Positions 36,887-46,116 are shown, counted from the stretch's first letter. The stretch: 64,000 nucleotides of DNA from JAFKFI01 sp963795435 (GCA_963795435.1 CAWCHV010000007.1:1426001-1490000), one strand, 5' to 3'. Notes: generated from the letters alone by a model not told the origin. Made by a program: numbers and translations.

Positions 36887-37753
36887 ATGACACTTCTCGC
36901 ACAGACCCGCCCGGACCCGCTCGCTCGCAATGCCGTGCTCGAGCTCACCTCCGACATGTCGGCCGGCATCCGCACCCGGATGGCGATGCAGGACGTCGTC
37001 GGAGGGTTCCGGCTGTTCCGGCTCGGTATCGTGCTGGGCTGGCTCGACATCCGCCTGCGCTATCGCGGATCGGTGCTCGGTCCGTTCTGGCTGACGCTCT
37101 CGACCGCTATCATGGTCGGCGCCTTGGGATTGCTCTACTCGACGCTATTCAAGATCGAGCTGCGCAGCTACCTGCCTTTCCTCGCGCTGTCGATCGTCCT
37201 GTGGAACTTCTTCTCGGCGCTCGTCACCGACGGGTGCGCCTGCTTCACGGAATCGGAAGCGATGATCCGCTCCATGCGGATGCCGTATCTCCTGTATGCG
37301 ATCCGCGTCGCCGTTCGCAACGTGTTCGTATTGGCGCACAACATCATCGTCATTGTCGGCGTGTTCGCGATCTTCTGGATGTGGCCGGGCAAGGTCGCGG
37401 TTCTGGTGCTTCCGGCCCTGGTTCTCTGGGCGGCCGATGCGATCGCGGTGATCGTGCTGCTGGGGGCGTTCTGCTCGCGCTTCCGCGACATTCCGCCGAT
37501 TGTCGCCAGCGTGATGCAGCTCGCCTTCTTCCTCAGCCCGATCATCTGGAAGCCCGAGCTGCTCGCCGGCAAGTCATGGACGCTGCCGCTGAACCCGTTC
37601 TATTCCCTGCTCGAAATCGTGCGCGGCCCGCTGCTCGGCGAGATGCCGTCGAAATACACCCTGGCCAGCGCCGTCATCTACAGCGTGCTGCTGTGCGCGG
37701 TCTCTTGGCTGCTGTTCGTGCGCGTGCGCGGGCGGCTGGCGTTCTGGGTCTAG
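36887..37753 (+). CDS. ABC-2 type polysaccharide exporter, membrane subunit (Wzm/TagG/KpsM type)
   Basis: 288 residues from ATG 36887. A cytoplasmic N-terminal amphipathic region (GFRLFRLGIVLGWLDIRLRY) precedes six membrane segments, including FWLTLSTAIMVGALGLLYST and VVFALAHNIIV-like stretches in the middle of the chain. RYRGSVLGPFWLTLS is the family hallmark. With the ATPase at 37764 it exports a lipid-linked polysaccharide across the inner membrane. No glycosyltransferase genes lie beside it, so its cargo may be made by the exosortase locus or elsewhere. Confidence 0.9.
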   Translation: MTLLAQTRPDPLARNAVLELTSDMSAGIRTRMAMQDVVGGFRLFRLGIVLGWLDIRLRYRGSVLGPFWLTLSTAIMVGALGLLYSTLFKIELRSYLPFLALSIVLWNFFSALVTDGCACFTESEAMIRSMRMPYLLYAIRVAVRNVFVLAHNIIVIVGVFAIFWMWPGKVAVLVLPALVLWAADAIAVIVLLGAFCSRFRDIPPIVASVMQLAFFLSPIIWKPELLAGKSWTLPLNPFYSLLEIVRGPLLGEMPSKYTLASAVIYSVLLCAVSWLLFVRVRGRLAFWV

Positions 37754-37763
37754 CGGGCTGGGT

Positions 37764-38567
37764 ATGACGATGGGCGACACGGCACGCATCGACGTCTCCG
37801 GCGTCTCGGTGTTCTTTCCGCTGTATCACGGCAGCAATCGTAGCCTGAAGAAGACCGTATTCGCCGCTGCTTCCGGCCGACTCGGGCAGGATTCGCACAA
37901 CCGCGTGGTCGTGCAGGCGCTGCGTGACATCTCATTCACCCTGAACAGCGGCGACCGGCTCGGTCTCGTCGGCAGCAACGGCGCTGGCAAGACCACGCTG
38001 CTGCGCACGCTCGCCGGCATCTATGAGCCTGTCATGGGCCGGCTGCGCGTTCAGGGCAGCCTGAACGCGCTGCTCGATCCCAATCTCGGCATGAACCCGG
38101 ACCTGACCGGGCGCGAGAACATCCGGCTGCGCGGCCAGTACAACGGGTTTGCGACCTCCACGCTGCGCCGCCTCGAGGGCGATGTGGCCGAGTTCGCGGA
38201 ACTCGGCGACTTCCTCGACCTACCGGTCCGCATCTACAGCTCCGGCATGGTCGTCCGCCTCGCCTTCGCGCTAGCGACGGCAATTCGGCCGCAAATCCTG
38301 CTGATGGACGAGTGGTTCCTCGCGGGCGACGCGAACTTCATCGAGAAGGCCCGCGTGCGCCTGGAAGACATGGTGCGCGGCGCCGAGATCCTGGTGCTCT
38401 CGACCCACGCCGAGGCCGCGGTGCGCGACTGGTGCTCGCGGGCGATCTGGCTCGAGCAGGGCCAGATCAAGGAGGACGGGCCGGCCCTGGAGGTCTTGGA
38501 GAGCTATCTCGGCCGGCCGGTGCAGGCCAAGCCGCCGGAAGCCGTACCGGCGCCCGAGACCGTCTGA
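37764..38567 (+). CDS. ABC polysaccharide exporter, ATPase subunit (Wzt/TagH/KpsT type)
   Basis: 267 residues. Walker A is GLVGSNGAGKTTLLRTLAGI, the signature is VRIYSSGMVVRLAFALA and Walker B is PQILLMDEWFLAGDANFIEK, all typical of polysaccharide exporters. There is no C-terminal carbohydrate-binding domain of the E. coli O9a Wzt kind, so export probably does not need end-capping recognition by this subunit. It starts 10 bases after the membrane subunit. Confidence 0.92.
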   Translation: MTMGDTARIDVSGVSVFFPLYHGSNRSLKKTVFAAASGRLGQDSHNRVVVQALRDISFTLNSGDRLGLVGSNGAGKTTLLRTLAGIYEPVMGRLRVQGSLNALLDPNLGMNPDLTGRENIRLRGQYNGFATSTLRRLEGDVAEFAELGDFLDLPVRIYSSGMVVRLAFALATAIRPQILLMDEWFLAGDANFIEKARVRLEDMVRGAEILVLSTHAEAAVRDWCSRAIWLEQGQIKEDGPALEVLESYLGRPVQAKPPEAVPAPETV

Positions 38568-38589
38568 GAACCCTGGATGGCGTGAGGCC

Positions 38590-38606
38590 ATCGGTTTGAA
38601 ACCGAT
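38590..38606. promoter_or_regulatory. Perfect 17-base palindrome before ligD
   Basis: ATCGGTTT and AAACCGAT flank a single central G, 23 bases after the wzt-like stop and 24 bases before ligD. It could be an operator for ligD-ku or part of a weak terminator. Nothing in the sequence decides. Confidence 0.3.
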
Positions 38607-38630
38607 TCGGCGCAGCCGCGTTGCGCAGCA

Positions 38631-41231
38631 ATGCCGCAGCCCACTCCGCGCCCAGGGCGGGACACGTCCATACGGACCTACCGCGCCCGCCGCGATTTCG
38701 CGGCCACCCCCGAGCCGGCGCCCCGCGCGCCCGCGTCCGCCGAGCACACGCCGATCTTCGTCGTGCAGAAGCACGACGCGCGACGGCTGCACTGGGATTT
38801 CCGCCTGGAGCACGGCGGCGTGCTGTGGAGCTGGGCGGTGCCGAAAGGCCCCTCGCTCGACACCGCCGACAAGCGCCTCGCCGTCCGCACCGAGGACCAT
38901 CCGCTCGACTACGCCGATTTCGCCGGCACCATCCCGGAAGGCCATTACGGCGCGGGAACCGTCGAGACCTGGGACCGCGGCACCTGGGAGCCGCAGGCGG
39001 AGGGCGATCCGGCGACGGCGCTGGACAAGGGCGAGCTGAAATTCGTCCTGCACGGCACAAGGTTGAACGGCGGCTTCGTGCTGGTGCGCCTGAAGCCGCG
39101 CCCGAAGGACCGGGCAGAGAACTGGCTGCTCATCAAGGAGCACGACGCGCGCGAGACCCCCGGCGCGGATGCGGCCACGCTGGAGCGTGACGTCCCGCCG
39201 CCCTCTCGCAAGCAGCCGGCTCCGGGAGCGAAAAAGACGCCGCGCACGCCCCCGGTGCCTGGTGCCGTCCGCGGCGCGCTGCCGAAGGAGTTGGGCCCGC
39301 AGCTCGCCACGCTGGTGGATGAACCGCCCGAGGAGGGCGCGTGGCTCAGCGAAGTGAAATTCGACGGCTATCGCCTGCTCGCCTTCAAGGATGGAGCGAC
39401 GGTGCGGCTGCTGACGCGCAACGGACATGACTGGACGGCGCGGCTGCCGACCATCGCCCGCGCCGTGGCACGGCTTGATCCCGCGACGGCGCTGCTCGAC
39501 GGCGAGCTCCTGGCGCTGCGCGAGGATGGCGTGTCGAGTTTCGCGCTACTGCAGCAGGCGCTGTCCGACGGTATCGACCGGAACCTTTTCTTCTATCTGT
39601 TCGACCTGCCGTATCTCGACGGCTGGGATCTGCGCGGCTGCCGGCTGCTCGACCGCAAGCAGGTGCTCGCAAGCCTGTCGGATTGGCGCGGTTCGCTGCG
39701 CTACAGCGACCATTTCGCCGGTCAGGTCGCGGCGATGCGGCGGCAGGCCTGCGGCATGGGGCTCGAAGGGATCATCTGCAAGCAGCAGGACGCGCCGTAC
39801 CGCGCCGGTCGCGGGCGAAGCTGGCTGAAGGTGAAATGCCAGGGCCGCGAGGAGTTCATCGTGCTCGGCTTCACCCCGCCCGCGGGCTCGCGCACCGGCA
39901 TCGGCGCGCTGCATGTCGGCTACCGCGATCCAGAGGGCGCGCTGCAATATGTCGGCGGTGTCGGCACCGGTTTCACCGACAAGGAACTAGCCGCCCTCCG
40001 CCGGCGGCTCGATGCGCTGGTTAGCGATCCGCCCGCCGGCATGGTCTACGCGGGCGAGCCGCCGGACAGGCAGATCGCCTGGGTGAAGCCCGAGCTTGTC
40101 GCCGAGGTGCAGTTCATCGGATGGTCCGGGTCCGGGCGCATCCGCCACGCGACGTATCTCGGGCTGCGCGAGGACAAGAGCCCGGACGAGGTGGTGATGC
40201 AAGTGACAGACCCCGAGGCCAAAAGGGTCGAGTTCGGCCCGCGCCGATCGCGCGCCGCGATCGTCAAGACCACGCCGTCCACGCGCAAGGCAAAAGCGGC
40301 AAGAGCCCCGGCGCGCTCGGCGACAGCGACAAGGATCGTCGCCGCACCGAAGCCTCGCGACGCCGAGGACGCGGGCGACGTTCACTTGACCCATGCCGAC
40401 CGCGAGCTGTGGCCCGGCATGACCAAGCGCGACCTCGCGGAGTACTGGCTCGCGGTCGCCGAGCACGCGCTGCCGGAAATCGCGCATCGGCCGCTGGCGC
40501 TGGTGCGCTGCCCGGAAGGGATCGACGGCGAGCGGTTCTTCCAGAAGCACGCCAAGCCGGGCTTTCCCAAGGAGATCCGTCCGGGCCATGTCGGCAGCGC
40601 GCCCTATCTCGTCATCGACGCCGTCGCCGGCCTGCTCGCCTGCGCCCAGGTCTCCGCGATCGAGCTGCACGCCTGGGGCTCCCGCGAACCCGCCCCGGAG
40701 CACCCGGATCGCTTGGTGTTCGACCTCGATCCCGGCGAGGACGTGGCCTTCGCCGAAGTGGTGCGGACGGCGCACGAGGTTCGCGAGCGGCTGAAGGCCG
40801 TCGGGCTGGCCTCCTTCTGCCGCACGACGGGCGGCAAGGGACTGCACATCGTCGCACCGGTGCGGCCGCGCGCCGATTGGGACACCACGCGCGCCTGGTG
40901 CCGCGCCTTCGCCGAGGCGATGGCGGCGGACCACCCGGACCGATTCGTCTCGCGCCTCCCCAAGGTCGAGCGGCGCGGCAAAATCCTGGTGGACTGGCTG
41001 CGCAACGGGCTCGGCTCCACCGCCGTCGCGTCGTTCTCGCCGCGCGCCCGCCCGGGTGCCACGGTCGCGACGCCGCTCGCCTGGCGCGAGGTGACGGAGA
41101 CGCTCGATCCCGCCACCTTCACGCTGAGCACGGTGCCGAAACGACTTGCCAAGCAGCGCGCCGATCCCTGGAAGGGCTTCGACGAACTCGACCAGACGAT
41201 CCCCGGGTCCACGACCAAGCGGAGGCAATGA
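38631..41231 (+). CDS. ligD: DNA ligase D (phosphoesterase-ligase-polymerase)
   Basis: 866 residues, all three activities of non-homologous end joining in the order common in proteobacteria. About 1-190 is the 3'-phosphoesterase (VQKHDARRLHWDFRLEHGGV). About 215-530 is the ATP-dependent ligase, with the AMP-accepting Lys243 in EVKFDGYRLL and the OB-fold after VGGVGTGFTDKELAAL. About 570-860 is the primase-like polymerase with metal-binding RLVFDLDPGEDVAFAE and RTTGGKGLHIVAPV. It heals double-strand breaks together with Ku, whose gene overlaps its stop. Confidence 0.97.
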   Translation: MPQPTPRPGRDTSIRTYRARRDFAATPEPAPRAPASAEHTPIFVVQKHDARRLHWDFRLEHGGVLWSWAVPKGPSLDTADKRLAVRTEDHPLDYADFAGTIPEGHYGAGTVETWDRGTWEPQAEGDPATALDKGELKFVLHGTRLNGGFVLVRLKPRPKDRAENWLLIKEHDARETPGADAATLERDVPPPSRKQPAPGAKKTPRTPPVPGAVRGALPKELGPQLATLVDEPPEEGAWLSEVKFDGYRLLAFKDGATVRLLTRNGHDWTARLPTIARAVARLDPATALLDGELLALREDGVSSFALLQQALSDGIDRNLFFYLFDLPYLDGWDLRGCRLLDRKQVLASLSDWRGSLRYSDHFAGQVAAMRRQACGMGLEGIICKQQDAPYRAGRGRSWLKVKCQGREEFIVLGFTPPAGSRTGIGALHVGYRDPEGALQYVGGVGTGFTDKELAALRRRLDALVSDPPAGMVYAGEPPDRQIAWVKPELVAEVQFIGWSGSGRIRHATYLGLREDKSPDEVVMQVTDPEAKRVEFGPRRSRAAIVKTTPSTRKAKAARAPARSATATRIVAAPKPRDAEDAGDVHLTHADRELWPGMTKRDLAEYWLAVAEHALPEIAHRPLALVRCPEGIDGERFFQKHAKPGFPKEIRPGHVGSAPYLVIDAVAGLLACAQVSAIELHAWGSREPAPEHPDRLVFDLDPGEDVAFAEVVRTAHEVRERLKAVGLASFCRTTGGKGLHIVAPVRPRADWDTTRAWCRAFAEAMAADHPDRFVSRLPKVERRGKILVDWLRNGLGSTAVASFSPRARPGATVATPLAWREVTETLDPATFTLSTVPKRLAKQRADPWKGFDELDQTIPGSTTKRRQ

Positions 41232-42166
41232 TGGCGCAACGGCCGATCTGGCGCGGGCATCTCCGACTGGCGCTCGTCTCGTGCCCCGTCGCGCTCTACA
41301 GCGCGCGGCACGACCGCGGTGATCTGCACTTCCATTTCATCAACCCCAAGACCGGCCACCGCGTGCGGATGATCACGCTGGACGCCGAGACCGACGAGGA
41401 GCTGTCGCGCAGCGAGCTGGTGAAGGGCTACGAGTTCAAGAAAGACCACTACCTCATCATGAGTGACGAGGATTTCGACGCCGCGAAGGTCGAAAGCTCG
41501 GCGACCATGACGGTGGACAAATTCGTCCCGGCGGACTCGATCGACCCGATCTACTACGATTCCAGCTATTTCGTCGCCCCCGACGGCGACGCCGGGCAAG
41601 ACGTCTACGTCGTGCTCCGCGAAGCGATCGCCAAGACCGGCCGCGTCGCCCTCTCGCGCGTGGTGATCGCGCGGCGCGAGCGCACCATCGCGATCATGCC
41701 GATGCAGAACGGCATGGTGGTCCACACGCTGCACGAGGAGCGCGATCTCAACAGCCCGAAGGCGCTGTTCGATCAGATCCCCGACGTCAAGCCGGACCCC
41801 GAGATGGTCAAGCTCGCGACCCAGCTCGTCGACCGCCAGACCGGCCGCTACGATCCGGCCGACATGGAAGACCGCTACGAGGCCAGGCTGCGCGCGGTGA
41901 TCGAGGCCAAGCTGAAGGGCGAAGGCATCACGCCGGACGCCGAGGAGGAGCCGGACCGCGGCAACGTCATCGACCTGATGGCCGCGCTGAAGAAGAGCCT
42001 GGGCCAGACGGTCGACAAGCAGACGGTCGACAAGCAGACGGTCGGGGAGCAGCCCGCCGGGCGCTCCCGCGCCGCCTCACAGAGCACGTCGAAGAAGGCG
42101 GCGCCCAACGCCAAATCCGCCGCCGCCCGGCCCGCCGCAAAGAAGCCGGCGCGCAAGCGGGCCTGA
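41231..42166 (+). CDS. ku: Ku, DNA end-binding protein of non-homologous end joining
   Basis: 311 residues from ATG 41231; ATG 41228 is one codon upstream. GGAGG at 41221-41225 favours 41231. The beta-barrel core opens IWRGHLRLALVSCPVALYSA, with LHFHFINPKTGHRVRM and KGYEFKKDHYLIMSDEDF. The tail after about residue 255 is low-complexity, Lys/Ala/Ser-rich, and includes three near-identical five-residue units (QTVDK). Ku homodimers thread onto DNA ends and recruit LigD. It overlaps ligD at one base, so both are made together. Confidence 0.96.
   Translation: MAQRPIWRGHLRLALVSCPVALYSARHDRGDLHFHFINPKTGHRVRMITLDAETDEELSRSELVKGYEFKKDHYLIMSDEDFDAAKVESSATMTVDKFVPADSIDPIYYDSSYFVAPDGDAGQDVYVVLREAIAKTGRVALSRVVIARRERTIAIMPMQNGMVVHTLHEERDLNSPKALFDQIPDVKPDPEMVKLATQLVDRQTGRYDPADMEDRYEARLRAVIEAKLKGEGITPDAEEEPDRGNVIDLMAALKKSLGQTVDKQTVDKQTVGEQPAGRSRAASQSTSKKAAPNAKSAAARPAAKKPARKRA
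42005..42049 (+). repeat. Three 15-base tandem units in the ku tail
   Basis: CAGACGGTCGACAAG occurs at 42005-42019 and again at 42020-42034, with a degenerate third copy at 42035-42049 (five of its last six bases changed or shifted). The units stay in frame and encode QTVDK repeats in the Ku C-terminal tail. Length variation between strains is likely. Confidence 0.8.
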
Positions 42167-42228
42167 TGTTCGCAGGCAGCCAACTTCGATCGAGCGATCC
42201 CCCCGGTAACGGTGATCCGTTCGCCTTT

Positions 42229-42939
42229 CTAGGCGAACAGGAATTCCAGCCGGTCGAGCTCAAGGACAGCGCAGGTAAGCGGGCCGCCGAGCACGGCACC
42301 GGTATCGATCCCGATCCGGTTTGACTTCACGACAGGGCCTTCCATCGGCGAATGGCCATGCACAACCACGACGCCGAGGTCGCCGGTCCAGGACAGGAAT
42401 GGCTCGCGGATCCACATCAGGTCAACGGGCGATTGGTCCTCGATCGGCACGCCCGGCCGGATGCCGGCGTGGACGAACAGATATCCGCCCTCGCCGTGGT
42501 ACAGGGAGAGGCTGTGCAAGAACCACAGGTGCTCGGCCGGGATCAGGTCGCGCAAGCCTCGCCGCTCCGCCCCGTTCGGGACGCCCCAGCTCCGCAGCGA
42601 GGCCCGCCCGCCATTCTGCATCCAGTGGTCGAACGCGCCCGGATCAGCGGCGTCGAGCGCGTCGAGCATCATGTGCTCATGGTTGCCGATGAGGTTGACG
42701 ACCTCGGCGCCCGGAAAGCCTCGCAGCAGGTGGCGCACCACCCCGGCGCTGTCCGGCCCCCGATCCACGTAGTCGCCGACATGCAGCACCAGCGGCCGTT
42801 CGACCGGACGCGCGGCGAGATCGGCGCAGATTCGCTCGTGCAGCGCGACCAGCCGGTCGAGGCAGCCGTGAATGTCGCCGACGGCATAGACGCGCCGGCC
42901 GGACGGCAGGCTCGCGGGCGCGGGCATCGCGTTTGGCAT
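42229..42939 (-). CDS. Metallophosphoesterase (PP-type serine/threonine phosphatase or ApaH-like)
   Basis: 236 residues from ATG 42939; the longer frame has no family character. The metal-binding motifs are VYAVGDIHGCLDRLVAL, LHVGDYVDRGPDSAGVV and LIGNHEHMM, then VHAGIRPG and VVVHGHSP. It has the calcineurin-like fold with two metal ions. Substrate could be phosphoprotein or a dinucleotide; lambda-phosphatase-like bacterial PrpA/PrpB proteins are closest in motif spacing. It ends convergently with ku. Confidence 0.88.
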   Translation of the reverse strand: MPNAMPAPASLPSGRRVYAVGDIHGCLDRLVALHERICADLAARPVERPLVLHVGDYVDRGPDSAGVVRHLLRGFPGAEVVNLIGNHEHMMLDALDAADPGAFDHWMQNGGRASLRSWGVPNGAERRGLRDLIPAEHLWFLHSLSLYHGEGGYLFVHAGIRPGVPIEDQSPVDLMWIREPFLSWTGDLGVVVVHGHSPMEGPVVKSNRIGIDTGAVLGGPLTCAVLELDRLEFLFA

Positions 42940-43039
42940 GTGGCCGGACCCTAGCGGGTTGGCCATACCGACGGCGAGGCGCGCGGTTTTCAACTCTGCG
43001 GCACTTGGCTCCGGGCCAACCCGTCGGCATATCCCGGCG

Positions 43040-43789
43040 ATGGACGCGATCCGCGTGGAGAACCTCACCAAGCGCTATGGCGCCACGCTGGCGGTTGACG
43101 GCATCGGCTTCCGCGTGCCGCCCGGCGCCACCGTCGGGCTGCTCGGCGGCAATGGGGCGGGCAAGACGACCACCATCGCCATGCTGCTCGGCCTGCTGAT
43201 CCCGAGCGAGGGGACCATCCACGTGCTCGGGCACGACATGGCGCGCGACCGTTTTGCCGCGCTCGCGCGGATGAATTTCTCCTCGCCCTACGTCGCTTTG
43301 CCGCACCGGCTGACAGTGGTCGAGAATTTGCGGGTCTACGGCCATCTCTACAACGTGCCGCGTCTCGACCAGCGGATCGCGGAGCTCTCCGCCGAGCTCG
43401 ACCTCGGCGACCTCCTGCGCCGCCCGGCGGGCCAGCTCTCGGCGGGGCAGAAGACGCGCGTGGCGCTGGCGAAATCGCTCATCAACCGCCCCGAGCTGTT
43501 GCTGCTCGACGAGCCGACCGCCAGTCTCGATCCCGACACCGGCGATCTGATGCGCTCCTGGCTCGAGCGCTACCGGGCCGAGAGCGGCTGCACTATCCTG
43601 CTCGCCTCGCACAACATGGCCGAGGTGGAGCGGCTGTGCGGCCACGTGCTGATGCTGAAAAAGGGGCGGATCGTCGATCAAGGGAGCCCGGACGAGCTGC
43701 TGTCGCGCTACGGTCGGGAGGATCTGGAGGAAGTGTTCCTCGACATCGCCCGCGACCGGCGGGGCGAGATAGAGCGGGCGCGGGCGTGA
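43040..43789 (+). CDS. ABC transporter ATPase without a neighbouring permease
   Basis: 249 residues from ATG 43040. Motifs are GLLGGNGAGKTTTIAMLLGL, the signature QLSAGQKTRVALAKSLI, and PELLLLDEPTASLDPDTGDL; the C terminus EDLEEVFLDIARDR is typical of ABC-2 drug/polymer exporters. In relatives the next gene is an ABC-2 permease. Here only a short start-like frame follows at 43789 before a pair of GC-rich hairpins and a convergent D-aminoacylase gene. The permease is probably lost or encoded elsewhere. Confidence 0.9.
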   Translation: MDAIRVENLTKRYGATLAVDGIGFRVPPGATVGLLGGNGAGKTTTIAMLLGLLIPSEGTIHVLGHDMARDRFAALARMNFSSPYVALPHRLTVVENLRVYGHLYNVPRLDQRIAELSAELDLGDLLRRPAGQLSAGQKTRVALAKSLINRPELLLLDEPTASLDPDTGDLMRSWLERYRAESGCTILLASHNMAEVERLCGHVLMLKKGRIVDQGSPDELLSRYGREDLEEVFLDIARDRRGEIERARA

Positions 43790-43818
43790 TGGACCTGCCG
43801 CGCGACCCGCTCGCCCGA

Positions 43819-43848
43819 CCCTCTCCCCCAAGCGGGAGAGGGCTTTTT
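43819..43848 (+). terminator. Intrinsic terminator after the ABC ATPase
   Basis: CCCTCTCCC (43819-43827) pairs with GGGAGAGGG (43834-43842) around a six-base loop, and CTTTTT follows. The place, 30 bases after the stop, and the T-run fit a rho-independent terminator. Confidence 0.7.
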
Positions 43849-43853
43849 CTGCT

Positions 43854-43879
43854 CCCTCTCCCCTTCTCAGGGGAGAGGG
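43854..43879. repeat. Second CCCTCTCCCC/GGGGAGAGGG hairpin
   Basis: CCCTCTCCCC (43854-43863) pairs with GGGGAGAGGG (43870-43879). It is related to the hairpin just before it and resembles the CCCTCTCCCC-type intergenic repeats scattered in many proteobacteria (from memory). On the minus strand it lies just after the D-aminoacylase stop and may end that transcript. Confidence 0.65.
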
Positions 43880-43897
43880 TTGGGGTCAGGGGTCGCG

Positions 43898-45619
43898 CTA
43901 GGCGAATGCCGCCTGCTGCCCGCGCACCAGCTTGCCGGGCAGCTTTTCCGTGGCCTCGCCGTCGCGGAACGTGACCTGCCCCGATACGACGGTCGTGCTG
44001 TAGCCCCGCGCCTTCTGCATCAGCCGCTTGCCCCCGGCCGGCAGGTCATGCACCACGTAGGGCCGTCCGAAGCCGATCCGGTCATAGTCGATCACGTTGA
44101 GATCGGCCTTCTTGCCGCGCGCGATCACGCCGCGATCGTGCAGGCCGGCGGCGCCCGCGGTGTCGGAGGTGAGGCGGCGGATCGTCTCGGGCAGGCTGAA
44201 GCGCTGGCGCTTCTTGTTCCAGTGCGTGATCAGCCAGGTCGGATAGCCGGCGTCGAGGATGAATCCGACATGCGCTCCGCCGTCGCCCAGGCCCATGATC
44301 GTGTTGCGGTTGGCCAGCATCCCCTCCGAGGCCGAGAGGTCGTAATTCGCGTAGTTCGAGATCGGCGTGTAGATCAGGCCGCGCCCCTCGTCCTCGAGCA
44401 GGATGTCATAGGCGACCTCCTGCGGCGCGCGACCGTCGCGGGCGGCCATCGCCTCGATGCTGTCCTCGCGCTTCGGCTCGTAGTTCGGGGGATTGCCGAA
44501 GCGGAACATGTGCGCGAAGGAGAGGCGATGGAACAGCGGGAACGTGCTTCCCGTCTTGGGGTCTTCGGAAAGAATCTTCGCCCGCAGCGCCGGGTCGCGC
44601 ATCAGCCGCGCGCGTTCTGCGACAGGCAGATGCGCGATCGCCTTGTAGGACGGCGTGCCGGAGAACGGGTTCTGGCTGCCCTCCAGGCCAAGCAGCACGC
44701 CGATGCCGCGCGGCGGCACCACCGGACGGATCGACACGCCGTCGGCGATCGCCGCGTCGGCGTAGGCCAGCAGCTCCTTCCACGTGTCCGGCTGGTTGGT
44801 GCGCTGCGCCAAGGAGAACACGGCGGGGCGGCCGGACTTTTCCACCACCCGGCGGAACATGGCGAACTCGTCCTTCACCGTCGGCTGGGTCCACTCGGAC
44901 ACCATTTCGATAAAGCCGGTGCCCGCGTCGCGCAGCCCCATCGCGATGCCGGTGAGTTCTTCCTCTTGCGCTCGCAGGGTCGGCGTGTAGTCGCCGTGCA
45001 GGCTCTTGTGGCTCGTTGTGCGAGAGGTGGAAAACCCGAACGCGCCAGCGCGCATCGCGTCCGCCGCGATCTCGCGCATCTGGGCGATGTCGCCCTGGTT
45101 GGCGTTTTCGAGGCGCACCGCGCGGTCGCCCATGACGAACACCCGCATCGCGGCGTGCGGCAGGAGGGCGCAGACGTCGATGTCGCGCGCGCGCCGCTCC
45201 AGCGCGCCGAGATACTCGGAAAAACTCTCCCACTCCCAGCTCAGGCCCTCGTGCATCACAGCACCAGGGATGTCCTCGACGCCCTCCATCAGCTCGACAA
45301 GCTTCTCCCGGTCGGCGGGCTTGCAGGGCGCGAAGCCGACGCCGCAATTGCCCATCACCACGGTGGTCACGCCGTGCCAGGACGACGGCGCCAGATGGCT
45401 GTCCCACACCGCCTGACCGTCGTAATGCGTGTGAATGTCGACGAAGCCCGGGGTCACCAGCTTGCCGCGCGCGTCGATCTCCTCCGCCCCCGTGCCGGCG
45501 ATCGCGCCGACCTCCACGATCCGGTTGCCCGAGACGCCCACATCCGCCTCGAATTCGGCCCGTCCCGTCCCGTCGACGACGGTGCCGCCGCGGATCACAA
45601 GGTCCAGGTTTGCCGACAT
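43898..45619 (-). CDS. N-acyl-D-amino-acid deacylase family amidohydrolase
   Basis: 573 residues of the D-aminoacylase/dihydroorotase-like group. The N-terminal metal motif is VTPGFVDIHTHYDGQAVWDS and VVMGNCGVGFAP follows. The C-terminal part has MGLGDGGAHVGFILDAGYPT and PYVVHDLPAGGKRL. Members hydrolyse N-acyl-D-amino acids or related amides and need Zn. The gene stands alone, 41 bases from the divergent PPOX gene; no promoter is obvious. Confidence 0.88.
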   Translation of the reverse strand: MSANLDLVIRGGTVVDGTGRAEFEADVGVSGNRIVEVGAIAGTGAEEIDARGKLVTPGFVDIHTHYDGQAVWDSHLAPSSWHGVTTVVMGNCGVGFAPCKPADREKLVELMEGVEDIPGAVMHEGLSWEWESFSEYLGALERRARDIDVCALLPHAAMRVFVMGDRAVRLENANQGDIAQMREIAADAMRAGAFGFSTSRTTSHKSLHGDYTPTLRAQEEELTGIAMGLRDAGTGFIEMVSEWTQPTVKDEFAMFRRVVEKSGRPAVFSLAQRTNQPDTWKELLAYADAAIADGVSIRPVVPPRGIGVLLGLEGSQNPFSGTPSYKAIAHLPVAERARLMRDPALRAKILSEDPKTGSTFPLFHRLSFAHMFRFGNPPNYEPKREDSIEAMAARDGRAPQEVAYDILLEDEGRGLIYTPISNYANYDLSASEGMLANRNTIMGLGDGGAHVGFILDAGYPTWLITHWNKKRQRFSLPETIRRLTSDTAGAAGLHDRGVIARGKKADLNVIDYDRIGFGRPYVVHDLPAGGKRLMQKARGYSTTVVSGQVTFRDGEATEKLPGKLVRGQQAAFA

Positions 45620-45660
45620 GCCCGTTTTCTCCCGTTGCTACCAAGCAGTATAGGTCAAGG

Positions 45661-46116
45661 GTGACGAGTAGCCCACCCCTCTCCGCGCGCCAGCTCGACT
45701 TTGTCCATGCTCGGCGCGTCGGCCATCTCGCCACCGCCGACGCGGCAGGTGCGCCGCATGTCGTCCCGGTGTGCTTCGCCATGCTGGAGGGAACGCTCTA
45801 CGTCACCATCGACGCCAAACCGAAGCGGATCGCGGGCGGCAAGCTCAAGCGGCTGCGCAACATCGCGGCAAACCCGAGCGTCGCATTCGTGGCCGATCGC
45901 TACGACGAGGACTGGTCACGCCTCGGCTGGGTGATGCTGCGCGGCCGCGCCGAAATCCTCGACGGCGGCGCCGAGCACGACCGCGCGCAGGTCGCATTGC
46001 GCACGCGCTATCCGCAATATCGCGCGATGGATCTCGCCGCCCTGCCGGTGATCGCGCTGCGCGTCGAGCGCATCACGTCATGGGGCGACCTGTCAGCGGA
46101 ACCGCCGTTCGCCTGA
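45661..46116 (+). CDS. PPOX-class, probably F420- or flavin-binding, split-barrel protein (TIGR03668-like)
   Basis: 151 residues from GTG 45661. The family opens LSARQLDFVHARRVGHLATA with the split-barrel strand HVVPVCFAMLEGTLYVTI, and later DAKPKRIAGGKLKRLRNIAA and SVAFVADRYDEDWSRLGWVM. The group is named for F420-dependent relatives of mycobacteria, but F420 use here is unproven. The last 24 bases overlap the convergent secreted-protein gene. Confidence 0.82.
   Translation: MTSSPPLSARQLDFVHARRVGHLATADAAGAPHVVPVCFAMLEGTLYVTIDAKPKRIAGGKLKRLRNIAANPSVAFVADRYDEDWSRLGWVMLRGRAEILDGGAEHDRAQVALRTRYPQYRAMDLAALPVIALRVERITSWGDLSAEPPFA

Noticed and set aside
38568..38630. tRNA-like sequence before ligD
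   Set aside because: It has a short palindrome but no acceptor stem, anticodon arm or T-loop pattern.
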